Below are positions 1 through 11,373 of a stretch of DNA of 64,000 nucleotides, in pieces. Under the pieces are notes generated by a model. It was given only the letters and a program-made list of their open reading frames with translations, did no database searches and was not told where the DNA came from. Source of the DNA: Chimonanthus salicifolius (Eukaryota > Streptophyta > Magnoliopsida > Laurales > Calycanthaceae); NCBI GenBank assembly GCA_013350335.1, contig CM023536.1, positions 40,246,314 through 40,310,313 on the forward strand. Reading direction: 5' to 3'. A program made the translations under genes and the position numbers. Position 1 is the stretch's first letter. Every line of letters begins with the position of its first letter.

Positions 1-360
1 CCCTAACCCGGATTTGATGGTATCCGGACATCAGGTCAATCTTAGAGAAATGACTGGAACCTCTAAGTTGATTAAATAAATCATCAATCCTGGGTAGAGG
101 GTATTTGTTTCTGACCGTCAGCTGGTTCAGTTTTCGGTAACCACACACATACGGAGTGAACCATCCTTCTTCTTCACAAATAAAATCGAAGCTCCCCAAG
201 CCGATGTACTGTTCCGGATGCAAACCAGTCTAAGTAGTTCATCAGTCTGTTTCTTTAGCTCTGACATCTCTGCTGGTGACATCCGGTAATGTGGTAATGA
301 CATTGGTGTAGTACTAGGGTACAGCTTGATTTCAAAATTGATCTCCCTCATGGGAGGCAA
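1..360 (-). pseudogene. Ty3 reverse transcriptase, N-terminal fragment
   Basis: Residues PPMREINFEIKLYP, then the YRMSPAEMSELKKQ segment and [17 protein letters not shown] match the start of the Ty3/gypsy RT domain. The frame shifts at about position 139. In the next frame [19 protein letters not shown] and [15 protein letters not shown] continue the fingers/palm region to the window edge. The catalytic YxDD motif is beyond position 1 and cannot be seen. Confidence 0.85.
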
Positions 361-1432
361 GCTGGGAGCTCTGTTGGAAATACTTCCGTATAATCCTTTA
401 CCATTGCCGGAAGCTCAGCTACCGATGCCCTGTTGATTCTGATACTGGTCAATACCAGATGACTCAACCCTTCATATAGTCTGCTTTGTTTGTCAGCATG
501 TACCACATGTTGTTTTCCCTCGGGTGACCAAAATGTTACCCTGCGGTGATAGCAATCAATGTTGGCCTGAAAGCTAGCCAACCAGTCCATGTCGAAGATA
601 ATATCATACTTTGTCATATAGAGTACCAAATAATTGAACTCAAATCTGAGTCCAGCAAGTTTAGTATTCACTGCTGTGCATATAAGCCCCAATGATGTGT
701 CTCCGACGGGGGATACAATGGTGAGTGATGTGGACAGTTTTTGTACTAAAGTTCCAGTTGCAGATATGAATGCAGGAGATATAAAAGAGTGGGATGCTCT
801 AGAATCAAATAAAGCAAAGGCGTAGGAATTACTGACTACCGCGATACCTTGAATCACAGTATGATCCTCTGCTACTTGAGGAGCTAAGATAAATAACCGC
901 CCAGATCCTGTAGGCGCCCGTCCCGCCTGGTTAAATGTCCTACCTCCACGTGAGTTAGCTGGTCTAACTGGTGGGTGAGATGAACCTCTGGAATAAGAGG
1001 GTTTGTTGAGTTGTGGGCATTCCCTCTTAAAATGGCCTGGCTGATCATAATGAAAGCAGTTGCTCACCCCTCTGGGAGCCTGAGTGACTGATGCAAATGG
1101 GGAGGGATGATTGGGACGAAATCCCCCCGTTGACCCAGTGGATGGTGAGGGTCTGCTAAAGTTCGGTCGGAACCTCTTGTTGGGCTGAAATGTACCCCTC
1201 CCACTCTGAGCTCGGCGGTTGTCAAAATGCACCAACTCAGCCATCTCTTGTTCTGTTATAGTGGCCCTGCTGACCACCTCTGCTAATGTGGCTGCCTTGA
1301 ATGTGGTTACCTTGGACCTAATGCTTGGCCGAAGGCCTCACTCAAACTTGCGTGCCCTTTGATACTTGGTATCCACCATATAAAATGCATATACAGACAA
1401 ACTGAGAAACTCGTTGTGGTACTCTGCCACCG
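361..1432 (-). pseudogene. Ty3 gag C-terminus, zinc knuckle and aspartic protease
   Basis: This continues gag in a second frame. It has the end of the capsid core with one in-frame stop (about 1338), then SRATITEQEMAELVHF and a basic Ser/Gly/Pro-rich linker. The knuckle CFHYDQPGHFKREC has lost its second cysteine to tyrosine. The retroviral-type protease region follows, with ALFDSRASHSFIS where the family has an Asp-Ser/Thr-Gly triad; the glycine is arginine here. The DIIFDMDWL segment follows. The lost knuckle cysteine and the altered active-site loop indicate an inactive protein. Confidence 0.85.
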
Positions 1433-2053
1433 TCATGGTACCTTGTACCAAAAATAGAAAACTTGAGTCTGACGCTCCTTCTCTTCCTCAGGAAAATAAT
1501 GGTCCAAAAAGGTAGCTGAGAACTGATCCCAAGTCATTGCAGTCCTCTCTCCTTCCGGAAGAAGTGCTCGTTGCTTCTCTACCACTTCCCACAATTTACC
1601 GGCATCATCGATCAGTTGTGACGTGGCCAGTAAAATCTTGTCAGCATGACTCGAAATCTTGAGTAGGGTCAGGATTTGAGTGATCTTTTTCAACCAATTT
1701 TCCGCTCCGACAGCCCCTTCTTTCCCTTTGAAGTAAGGAGGGTGCTGTTGCTGGAAGTCCCTGACCATGCTCCTGTCATTAGTCTCATTGGTGGTTCCAT
1801 TCCCGTTCAAGTGCTGTTGAAGCACCGAAGTGACCACCGCTTTAACCAAGCTTTGTAGTTGAGGAGGCACCACCGGTATATTCACACTGCTTTGTTCCTC
1901 CTCTTCTTGGTGGGATGGTTGTTCTTCTTCATGTCGAGATTGTCGTTCCTTCTCTTCATGTTGAGATTTTTCTACCTCCCTTTCATGTTGAGAGGTTTCT
2001 ACCTCTTTTTCCTTCCTTTTCTGGTTTTGTCGGGTATTCATCTTTGGAGGCAT
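1433..2053 (-). pseudogene. Ty3 gag, N-terminal part, frame-broken
   Basis: This open frame of 206 codons starts MPPKMNTRQNQKRKEKE. A low-complexity Glu/His/Gln-rich stretch (about residues 20-60) precedes the Retrotrans_gag core, which is recognisable from RDFQQQHPPYFKG, then AENWLKKI and HYFPEEEKERQTQVF near the end. The gag core normally continues into a TVAEYHNEF segment. That segment is present just downstream in another frame (about 1380-1432), so a frameshift near 1435 ends the product early. The start is the first ATG after the primer site. The Gag of the family forms the particle that packages element RNA. Confidence 0.85.
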
Positions 2054-2309
2054 CTTTCCCTAAGCCATTGAAAAATATCAAGACTTAGTTTTCATCGTAA
2101 AGTTTATATTCTCTACTTTTGGAGAAATTTCCAAATAAGCACTCTTGATTTTTCATTGTTTTTGGGGAAATATATCCTATTTTGTTATGTTGGATAAATC
2201 CAATTATTTTGATTGTACATCCTTTGCTATCAACCATTGAGTCTAACGAAATAAATTAATGCACGAGAGCCAGATTAATTTACTCCGAAAGATTCAATTT
2301 TTCTGGTTC

Positions 2310-2321
2310 GCTCTGATACCA
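2310..2321 (-). other. Primer-binding site (tRNA-iMet type)
   Basis: The minus strand reads TGGTATCAGAGC, complementary to the 3' end of plant initiator tRNA-Met, the usual primer for plant Ty3 and many Copia elements. It sits two bases inside the LTR end and fixes the LTR boundary. Confidence 0.85.
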
Positions 2322-2323
2322 AC

Positions 2324-5214
2324 TATAACGCCCAACCCTTTTTCAATCGCTTTCCTTTCCGAAAGTCAGAGTCTATCTTTTTTTTTTTTAAATAACAGAG
2401 TGAGCAAGAGTGGGATGTCACGACGCGTGCTAAGTCCGAACTTCCAAAGTCCGACCCTTAATTGGCCAACCCTATGTGTGCATGGACTAAGTCCATGAAA
2501 ACAGTTCACACATAACAATATAAACATACGGAATTAAAATCATAACTGCGGAATTATAATAGAACCCAGTTCTATTCCATTTCAGATAGCAAAGTACATC
2601 AAGTCTTTATCCATAGTTAAAATATCATAATTATCCAAATAAACATCCAACCATCTAAGTTATTATATGTCCGAAGTCTAGTTACTCAAATACAAGTCCA
2701 TAAAAGTAACATAATCAAAATATAAACTAAATCATCTAAGCTCTTATGCTTGGGCCTCCTTGCGTTCATCGTTCTCCTTGTTTCCTGTATCATCCACTAG
2801 GGTAGAAATAGGGCGTTAGAACAATGCGCCCAATAGGTATTCCAATTAGGGCTAACACATGGTTAGTACAAAACATGCTTAATAATATTATAATGTCAAA
2901 ACCATATAAACCATGCCATGCAATGATGACAAATGCAATGACTCTCACCCATCACATGTACATTTAAGTACCCCCACATAGGTCTTTCGGACGCCCCGAT
3001 AGAGTGTGGACCCTCCGGTTTCTTCTTGATGGAAAAACACGTCAAGGTATCCCACATAGGTTTTTCGGACGTCCCGACGGAGTGTAGCTTCTCCGGTTAC
3101 ATATCCTTCACCCATGCCATGCATGAGATGCAAATGAATCACATGCTATTTTATCATATAAACATAGCATTAAAAATCACAATTTGAAACACATCCTTTG
3201 CAACATAAATTCATCAAAAATAAGATAAAATCAATGTATATAAACCCATGGTTTCAAAGAGGTGGAATCCTACCCAAGACCACTAACTTGTTCTTGCGTC
3301 TTTCGTCCGGCAACTGCTCACGATCGTACACACCTTATGAGGTCCCGTTACCTTATAATATAACAATCAATTAAAACAAAGTCCCACTTGATTTACAATA
3401 ATGTCCAAGTCCATAAACCAAACTTGTGGGGTTCGGCCATATTCCATGGCCGAACTTCACCCATTTTGTTTTATTTTCCTTCTTTGGTTTATTAATCAAT
3501 AACCCCTCAGTTAAACATTTAATCACTTCCCTTTTATATAATCCAACATACATAAACCCTAAATCCATCAAAACAATCCCCATGGGGTTCGGCCACACAC
3601 CATGGCCGAACCCATGATCTTTCATTTTTTACCATATTTACATTTATGCTATTATACCTATTCATAACCAATAACAAAAACCCATAATCCCATAACATAA
3701 TCTATAAATCATTTCCTATGAGGTTCGGCCATACACCATGGCCGAACCCATGGTTTATCATTTTCAACCGATATCACCAAATTGCCATTACCTCATGTTC
3801 AAGTCCAAAACCGATCCATAACATTGATTCATAAAACAATCCAATAACCGTGACATAAAACCCCATATGATCCCTTAAGTTGGTTCATGGGGTTCGGCCA
3901 TACACCTTGGCCGAACCCTATGATGTATAACTTTCCAATTATAGCAACTTCCATATTTGAATCCATAATTCAAAGTTCGTTCCATAATTATAAACTTTCT
4001 AATTTAATAACCATCCTCCATTTTAATCAATTAAAATACATTGACAATACCAATACATCTCCATGGGTTTCGGCCATTCACCATGGCCGAACCCTATGGT
4101 TCATAATGTTCTCTTTTACAATTATTAATCCTTGATCTTCTATTTAATCATTCACCATATTAAATCCATCCACATATTTTTCCATGGAGTTCATTCTTCA
4201 AAAACCCATAAATTAAACCATATCTCTCCATGGGGTTCGGCCATACATATGGCCGAACCCTATGGTTCCATATTCCCTCTTTTAAATCCAATTAAAATAT
4301 CCTAACCGTCCAAGGTTTTCATCCTTCTAAACTTCCATTAAAAATTACCAAAGTTCTTCCATGTATGGCCGAACCCTATGGTTCATCATTCCATTAATTA
4401 TACTCAAATTATCTCTCAATCTTCTTCCATGGGGTTTGGCCGAACCCTATGGTTCCTTTCTTTTAAACAAAATTATCAAATACTAACTGGTTCCGCGACT
4501 CATCCGGTTTTCCTTCGCTTGTTCTTGCTCTTTCAATCCTTCTCCCTCTTGATCTTTCCACTTGCTGGCTGCCTTCTCTTCCTTTGAATAATGCCGAGAA
4601 TGAGGCTTGAGAGGGAAAGAAAGTTCGACTATGTATGTGTATTGCCGTGCACCCCTTGTTCCTTTCTTTTATAAATCCAATTGTCCTATCTTAGAAGATA
4701 CCAAGACCCTTTTAATTAGCCATTACCGTGTGCTCTTTTGTCTCTCTAAAGGTCTTAAATTAGAAGGTGTCATGCGCCCCTCTTAACAATTCCCTTAGTG
4801 CCATTTTAATCAAGGGAAGGCCCCTTTTTAAATGATCTTATGCGCCTAACCTTGGATATGGAAATCCCTATACACGGCCTAAGCATAATTATTTAATTTT
4901 AGACATCTTATTATTTAGCAATCCCCTTTTTAAAGATATTCTAACATATCTTCATAGATATGAAAATATTCCCACACGGCCATAGTAATCTTTCTCTAAT
5001 TCTCTCCATGCGCATAATAATTAATTAGAGACATAATGCATTACTAATTTAACTCGGCCCCATTTAATTTTATTGAAACCAATTCCACAATCCGTTGGGT
5101 CTTAATTGGGCAATGACCCAACACTTTACCCATATAAGGTTCATATCTAATAATTCACAAATTAAATGGGTAATTTTTATATATATTAATAACTTGAAAA
5201 TCCAGGGTATTACA
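2324..5214 (-). repeat. 5' LTR of the Ty3/gypsy element (about 2.9 kb)
   Basis: On the minus strand the LTR starts TGTAATACCCTGG at 5214 and ends CGTTATA at 2324, two bases before the primer site. The expected terminal CA has become TA. A TATA-like TTTATAAA lies at about 4667-4676. It contains eight copies or remnants of a palindromic motif at 3425-4451. It also has a direct repeat of about 75 bp spacing (2978-3030 and 3053-3105) around CCCACATAGG and TTTTCGGACG. No target-site partner is visible. Confidence 0.85.
3425..4451. repeat. Array of palindromic GGTTCGGCCAT/ATGGCCGAACC motifs inside the Ty3 LTR
   Basis: Near-identical inverted-repeat units of about 30 bp lie at about 3426, 3582, 3720, 3887, 4062 and 4231. 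Each has arms GGTTCGGCCAT and ATGGCCGAACC around a loop of 2-8 bases. Two collapsed copies, at about 4361 and 4430, keep mainly one arm. The DNA between units is AT-rich and not obviously repeated. Unit spacing is about 130-175 bp. The array lies downstream of the TATA-like site on the minus strand, so it should be in the transcribed leader. Confidence 0.9.
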
Positions 5215-6385
5215 CTGCAAGTCTGATCTCAAATCAAATAGTTGTCTCTGCATTTAAGCTCTGCATTCCTGCTGTTATTTGGCACTGTTGGAAAGAGAAA
5301 TGCAAGAATCTTCCAAAAGGTACAGAGTCAAAAAGAATATATTCTATCACATATTCTGCAAGATGTTAGAACAAGAATCTGCTTCTACTTCTCAAGTTCT
5401 GATCTTGTAACAGTCCTAGATTTCATATCTGCTAACTGGAATCTCCTAACAGTCACGAATCAAAAACCCCCAAAGCAGAAAGCCCATCCTGCCCTGTTAT
5501 TCAGAAAAGGTGATCCTCATCCTTTATCATATTGGATTATCGTTATTGCCCATGGGGATTTCATCAGCTCTATTATAACAAAAAATCAATCAGAATTATG
5601 CATTCTTGAAACAAGAAGGAATGACACTTCAGATGAGAATGCTTTTTTGACCTCTATTCAATTTGCTTTATATTGGACTCTCCTACATAATATTCAACAT
5701 TTCAGGCTTGAATGCCCTCATCATATTGCCTCTTCTGTCCTCCACTCAAAACATGACAATTGGAAAGATAGAATCTCCATTGCAGCAGTTCTAAAACTTC
5801 TGAATTCATTCCATCATTCTGAGTTCTCTACATATAGTGACATCACAACATCTGTCAGGGAAAATTTATGCGTAATCTGAGGGACCAATAGACCCTTGCA
5901 TCACCCGGGCTTTGTTACTTCTCCTCTCCTGTATCAGTTGATTTAGTATCTGGACAACCAGAAGTTTGTTTGCAGTTTTTCTGCTATATCATTACAGTAT
6001 TTTGCTTTGGGTACCTATATGTTGGTTGAGTTTTAGCCGGTTCTGCTATGCCTAGCTGCAATATATAGTTGGAGCAACTCCAGATCAGTGTATTTTTGCA
6101 ATCTGGGCAGTGTTTCTCAGCTTCTTTAGTGATTTAACAGTCTATTGATTCAGTCATAGAAAGAGCCACTCTTAGAAATCTAGAGAGGGGTTTAGCTTTG
6201 TATCTTGAATCGTCTAGTGCAGCTGGATTCTTAGTTTTTGATGTACATCATGTATTTTATGGTTCTTATTCATGTCTTTTGTTCTTCCCCAAATTTGGGT
6301 CCATACTGTATTGTTGGGAGGTTTCCCTATTCTTTGAATGAATAAAATTGCTTGTCATTCAAAAAAAGAAAAAGAAAAAAACAAG
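5215..6385 (+). mobile_element. LINE (L1-type) 3' end with A-rich tail
   Basis: The fragment starts at the Ty3 insertion point. It encodes the C-terminal end of a LINE ORF2, then a 3' UTR of about 480 bp and an A-rich tail (6361-6385) after a GAATGAATAAAATTG signal. The 5' portion must lie left of the window beyond the Ty3 element. Confidence 0.75.
5242..5880 (+). pseudogene. LINE ORF2 C-terminus (zf-RVT end plus RNase H-like domain)
   Basis: A frameshift near 5290 separates an IPAVIWHCWKE segment from RNARIFQ. Together they recall the W-x-W-K-E-R-N-x-R-x-F block near the end of plant LINE reverse transcriptases. Downstream, about residues 75-195 have the layout of the plant RVT_3 RNase H domain: a degenerate region before GGDFISSI-like residues, NAFLTSIQFALYWTL where the family has an Ala-Glu helix, then HFRLECPHHIASSVL. 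Key acidic residues are not convincingly placed. The frame ends at 5880, just before the 3' UTR. It is a decayed retroelement product, not a host gene. Confidence 0.6.
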
Positions 6386-9300
6386 AGAATGGTCACTAAA
6401 ACTCTCAACCCAACGAGAGTTCTGATTTTGAAGATGGTTTTTTCTCTCCTCATTCGGTGGTCTATTGGCCCATGATTTTTGGTGCTCCTTCGAGAATACA
6501 ATTTCGGGTATTCATGCAGCCCAATAAAAAAAAATTCAAAAAACAAAAATATCTTTTTTTCAGGCCGTCAACTCTGTTCGCTGCCTATTAATTCACAGAC
6601 ATCAGTGTGTTGCCACTTCAAGAAATTTTTGCTGCCAGTCAATGTGTTGCCATTCCAATTCATCACCACAGTCAGACAATGTGTTGTCAGTCCAATTCAT
6701 CTCCGCAGCCAGTCAGTGTGCTGTCAATTCATTATTGCAGTCAGTCAGTGTGCTGCACATTCATCTCTTCCCTGGTCAGTTCGTGCACCAGATTTCGATG
6801 TTCATCTCTAATTTTGATTATGTCCACGCTTCTTGTTCCTTTTCATCCACGCTTCAGCTTACAGAAGCGTTTTAGAATATAATTAGATTTATATTAGAAT
6901 CTATTTAGATTATTAATATCTGTTTAAGATTTTCCCTAGGATTTTTCTAATACTGTATTTTCCTCTTTTATTTGATTCTCTTTTTATATATATAACTCTT
7001 TTCTCTATATAATAAAATCCTGATCTCTCCTTAATTCACCAGATACTTAATTGATACTTAATTGGTTATCCCATGTCGACAACTTGGTCTCTACCCATTC
7101 GAACATCAAAATTTCCTTGAGAGGGCCCAAGGAAATTCCCAATGAAAGGAAAAAGACTCATAACTCTGCATTTCATCTTCTTCACAATCATATTCTTTTG
7201 CCAGAGGATTATAAAAAAAATACTCTGAGTGAGGAACACAATATCCGCTAGGCAAACAAAAATTCAAAAAAATATTTTTTGAGAAAAATTGTCCTGACAA
7301 TTATCCTTGAGCATTGAAATAGACTCAAATTTTGAGAAAAAAGAATAGGATTCGTGTTTGTCTTAAATTCTTCAAATAGTAGTACACCATCTTCAGAAAC
7401 TTCCTCCTCAATACTTTGTTGACCGTCTCTTCAGAAACACATTAACATTCAACTTCCATTCCCTCGAGTTTATCTTAGTGAGAAATGAGCATTTTCATAA
7501 GCTTTTCAAATTAGTATATATTCCACGAACGACGTTCATGCTCATCTTTCACCAATTGAGCTTCTTGGTAAAAAATGATCTCTCTTTTAAAACTGGCTTG
7601 TTAAATATTCTTGGAAGACAAGTTTAGCCAGTAGCTGATCAATGGAAGCATTCATCGTGTACTCTAAATATTAAAGGGAAAAAGAGGAAAAACCTTGAGA
7701 AATTAAGTTGAAATGTGTTTGAATGTCAACCATAGGCTGAGGAAATGGTGACACATAATACTATTAATAAAATATGGCTAATGACCAGAAACAAGAGGAT
7801 CAATACCTTGAGTGAATGGAAAAGATTGTGGTTTATGTAGAGAACAGATCATCACCTTGGGTCAAAGTGACGAAGATTCTAAAAGGAATTCCCAGTGGAG
7901 TTATCATTCATTTTACACCCAAAAATGAATAAAATTGAAAGTTTTATAATGGAGTTCCCATATTTATGTAAATCCCAGAAAAATAGAAAGTTCAAAAGGG
8001 GTATGGAAACAAAAGAAAAGAAGAGGGAAAGTGACTGGAAACTAGCCTCATGGGTTTGCTAATGACTTAATAATATAAGTTCAATTTAAGTAAGTTAAAA
8101 AATTTAGTGGTTCCTTTCCTTATCAAAATAAAAGAAACAAACCTAAACATCAAGTGATGCAAATGAAAATTGACAAGCATCAGCTAAAGTGCATGGAAAA
8201 GAAAAGTTCGATTGTCAAAAAGGACAAGGTATGATTTCATTCATCAAACTAATCGAAGTTTACACACAGAAATAACAAATTGAAAAGGAAAATCTCTCAC
8301 CCAATACACCCTTCGAGAAACAAAGACAGATGAAATTGTAGACTAGCAAATCACACAAAACCTCTTTATAGGACCAAAACAAAGTTCACTCTCCGTCCCC
8401 CTTCTACAAATGAAGAAGGTTTTTGTTTATAGAGAAGCTTGATCAATTTTAGCCCTTGATTTGAAACAACTCTAATTGAAGAAAACAGATCATGCTGCCA
8501 AGATGTCTTCATTAATGCTCTAAGTTCGTAGAGATAAAGAAAATAACTTATAATTTGTTAGAGATAAGCAATATCACTTATAACAACTTGATTTTCTGAG
8601 AACGGACTATGTACGAAATTCTAATGGAGATCAACAACTTCAATCGCTTTTAAAGATAATCTAAGCTGACAAACTTGAGTTGAACTTTGAAACTTGTCTC
8701 TCCAGAATTGCCCCAAAAGCCTATACTTTGAGAATATCTCAATCATATTAAAACTACCAAAATTTGAAAGCAACTATGCAAGATAGTGTAAATATACTTC
8801 AAACTTAGTGACCAACTCTTATTTAAACTTGACTTGAAATATTTTCAAATCTATATCTTCAAGGGTCAAAGCTAAATCTTTGAAAGTCAACATTTGTCTT
8901 TTGAGATAATCTGAAATTCACTTTGATCCATTTAGACTTCACACAATTATAAAAAATGATAAATCTAAAAGATTAAATTGAAGCACTATTGTTGATCCAA
9001 TCTTGATCTTTTCATCTAATACAAATGTCTAAGTTTAGAATAAAAAGGAAAAAAAAAAATATAAGGATGCATGGAAGAAAACAAACAGGCGAAACATTAG
9101 AAAAGGTACAGAGCAAAAGTAATACATAAAAAAAGCTTCTTTTTTTTTTGGGAGGAGTAACCTTTGGTTGAGGAAATCTACTCATGCCTTCCATTGATTA
9201 TTTTTTCTTTTAAATTGTCCTATTAAAAATTAATTATACTGTTAGTTTGTATATTGTAGTTATGATTTTTTTTTAAAAAAAAATGGAAAATGTGTGACTA

Positions 9301-10250
9301 TTTTTTATTATATATGTTTGCATACATCAACACTTTAATATATATAAAGAAGGCAAAACACATCCTTTACACTTTTATAGTAGCGGAGATACTCTACAAT
9401 TATAATTAAAAGGCTTAAATATCAACGCAATGTATGTCAAACTTTAATATTTTGATATTTTAGTATAGAAGATAGTCAAAATTCAGATGGATCAATTGGT
9501 AGGCCCCCTAGTGGTAATGGGTCAAGTAGAGTCAAGTTTGGGTCAGGTTACCCATAAGTAATAACGGATTTTGTTTGACTCAACTTGATTCCACTTTTCC
9601 ACTTGATCCAAATTTATATAAAAATTTAAAAATAGAAAAATAAGGGACTTTTTTAGAAAATAAAAGATAAAAGAATTTCTCTTTCATGTGAGTACACTAA
9701 GATACAAAGAATTGAGACAATAAACTATGATTTTTTAATTTGGTGAGAGTAAATAAACTAAAATTAATTGGTAAAAAATAATGAATTTTAATTTTATTTC
9801 AATTCAAGTTGATTGAGATCAAGTTTGATTTAAGTTTAAATCAAGACCCCACTACTAATTGGATCTAGGGGTGAAACTCGGGTCGGGTCAAATTATCCAG
9901 GTCCAGTCAATAGATCGGGTTGGGTTCAGAAGACAAAAACTCACATAGAATTCAGATCGGGTCAAATTGAGGAATTTTCCAATTAATCCGACCCTACACG
10001 ACCAAACTCGACTAAAATTATGCTAAAATGGATTTAGAATATGAGTCGGTCTGAATTCGAGTTGAGTCATGTTAGAATTAACATAGAATTGGGTGACGAA
10101 TTTTGAGTCACTAGTTTGGGTCAGATCGGATCAAATTGAGTTCCATAAATATTAATTCAATCTGACTTGATTTCATATATATATATATATATTTAAATAT
10201 AAAATCAATTTTTTCTAATCGAGTGGGATCGAATAAAAAATGTCACCCCG
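6386..10250. other. AT-rich intergenic DNA, no gene recognised
   Basis: No open frame here resembles a known protein. Around 6840-7060 the sequence has the look of a Ty1/Copia LTR end (TATATATATAAC, then ATAATAAAATCCTGATCTC), but no boundary could be fixed. From 9480 to 10240 there is degenerate DNA rich in GGGTCGGGTC/GACCC words and a short (AT)n tract near 10176-10191. Confidence 0.5.
6602..6772. repeat. Degenerate short tandem repeat, about 33-38 bp period
   Basis: Five imperfect units share a core like CAGTCAGTGTGCTGCCA(T/C)TTC, at about 6602, 6637, 6671, 6709 and 6743. They are interspersed with CCAATTCATC words. Small overlapping open frames cross the units but show no coding pattern. 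Confidence 0.7.
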
Positions 10251-10779
10251 GATGCCCCCGCCGTGGGATTTCCCGCCGCTGCTGATTCTTATCCAAAATT
10301 TGCTCTTTACTGCCCGAGGCCAACCTAACTACCAAAGTAGGAAGGAGACAACGCGTCCATGACACGTGTAATGGACGTCGGCAAACGCGAATAACAATCT
10401 CTTAATTCTCATGTATTTATTCGTCAAACGTACTGGCGCGAATAGCTTTAAATGTGGAAAAATATCCCCCACTCATTCAAACGGTCAGGGCGTTTCTGTA
10501 ATTAAATCTTAAAGGCAAGGTCCTTTACATATTCCCTCCCTAGGCCTAGTCTCCCCTTCTTCCCCTCTCTCAGAATCCGCTTTGCTGTCAAGAGTAAACT
10601 ATTCATTTATGATCAAACTCCTCTGATCAGAAGCCGTTTCACTGTCAAAACTCCGTTTAAGAAGGAAGTGATTGTCTGTATCCCTCGTAACGGTTTCGGG
10701 GTTAAGATTTTCCCTTTGGAGAGAGAGGTTTCCTCCCTTCTTCTCCGCCGAAGAGACTTCGGCTTAGGGTTTCTCAAGA
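10251..10779 (+). promoter_or_regulatory. Upstream and 5' UTR region of the PRA1 gene
   Basis: Composition changes sharply from AT-rich to balanced or GC-rich about 500 bp before the gene. A G-box/ABRE-like GACACGTGTAATGG lies at about 10361-10374. A pyrimidine-rich CTCCCTTCTTCCCCTCTCTC lies at about 10536-10569, as often seen near plant transcription starts. An in-frame TAG 18 bases before the ATG shows that the coding frame cannot start earlier. A clear TATA box was not found. Confidence 0.45.
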
Positions 10780-11373
10780 ATGCGGACGGCCACCCCGTCG
10801 CCGACTTTCTACACTGCCATCCCGACGGCATCCATGACATCGGCATCTCGCTTCGAATTCGTCTCCCAGGTTAAGGATACAGGGAATTCGTCCATGGCCG
10901 CCCGGCGGCCGTGGCGTGAGCTCTTCGATCCCACCTCCTTCTCCCGCCCCTACAGCTTCGGCGAGGCCTTGGTGCGCATCAAGCGCAACCTCGGCTACTT
11001 CCGAGTGAATTACGCCATGGCCGCCCTCCTCGTCCTCTTCTTCAGCCTCCTCTGGCATCCCATCTCCATGATCGTCTTCTCGGTCGTCTTCGTCGCCTGG
11101 TTCTTCCTCTTCTTCTTCCGCAACCAGCCCATCATGATCTTCAACCGAATCATCGACGATCGCATTGTCCTGATCCTACTCAGCATCATTACCATAGTTG
11201 CCCTCATCTTTACCCATGTTTGGTTGAATGTGTTAGTTTCTCTGATCATCGGGGTCGTGGCGGTTGTTCTGCACGCCACATTTAGACTTACTGAAGACCA
11301 ATTCCTCGACGAGCAGGAGGCGGCCAACGGGGGTTTGACTTCTGTTGTCGAAACTCCCTACAGTCGTGTATGA
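10780..11373 (+). CDS. PRA1 (prenylated Rab acceptor) family protein, intact single exon
   Basis: The 197-residue protein belongs to the PRA1/YIP3 family: small membrane proteins of the ER, Golgi and endosomes that bind prenylated Rab GTPases and help vesicle trafficking. A Ser/Thr-rich N-terminus (1-40) is followed by RRPWRELFD (42-50) and [21 protein letters not shown] (58-78). Hydrophobic segments lie at about 79-112, with the family motif HPISMIVF at 93-100 and an FRNQP break at 113-117. Two more lie at about 129-145 and 148-166. The C-terminus carries [13 protein letters not shown] and a GGLTSV tail, like plant PRA1 clades D/E/F; the clade is inference. The usual length is about 180-220. 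An in-frame stop 18 bases upstream supports this start; Met19 and Met39 are alternatives. The gene has no intron, as is usual in the family. The first half is much more GC-rich than its surroundings. Confidence 0.95.
   Translation: MRTATPSPTFYTAIPTASMTSASRFEFVSQVKDTGNSSMAARRPWRELFDPTSFSRPYSFGEALVRIKRNLGYFRVNYAMAALLVLFFSLLWHPISMIVFSVVFVAWFFLFFFRNQPIMIFNRIIDDRIVLILLSIITIVALIFTHVWLNVLVSLIIGVVAVVLHATFRLTEDQFLDEQEAANGGLTSVVETPYSRV

Larger units (their letters stand above)
1..5214 (-). mobile_element. Ty3/gypsy LTR retrotransposon, 5' part (LTR, PBS, gag, protease, start of RT)
   Basis: Read on the minus strand the order is LTR (5214 to 2324), initiator-tRNA-Met-type primer site, gag, CCHC knuckle, aspartic protease and the beginning of reverse transcriptase, which runs off the left edge of the window. 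Protease before RT, and an RT that begins with a PPMRE-type segment followed by the VKKKDGS motif, are typical of Ty3/gypsy. A chromovirus (Tekay/Del-like) assignment is inference. Frames are broken several times, so the copy is dead. It is inserted into a LINE whose 3' remainder starts at 5215. The second LTR and the other target-site copy lie outside the window. Confidence 0.9.

Noticed and set aside
1859..2071. 70-codon Phe/Leu-rich frame on the plus strand, membrane-like
   Set aside because: It is the antisense of the Glu/Lys/His-rich low-complexity part of the Ty3 gag.
3425..4451. Regularly spaced palindromic repeats that superficially resemble a CRISPR array
   Set aside because: The sequence is plant nuclear DNA, spacing is uneven (70-175 bp), units are two-armed palindromes inside an LTR, and no cas gene exists.
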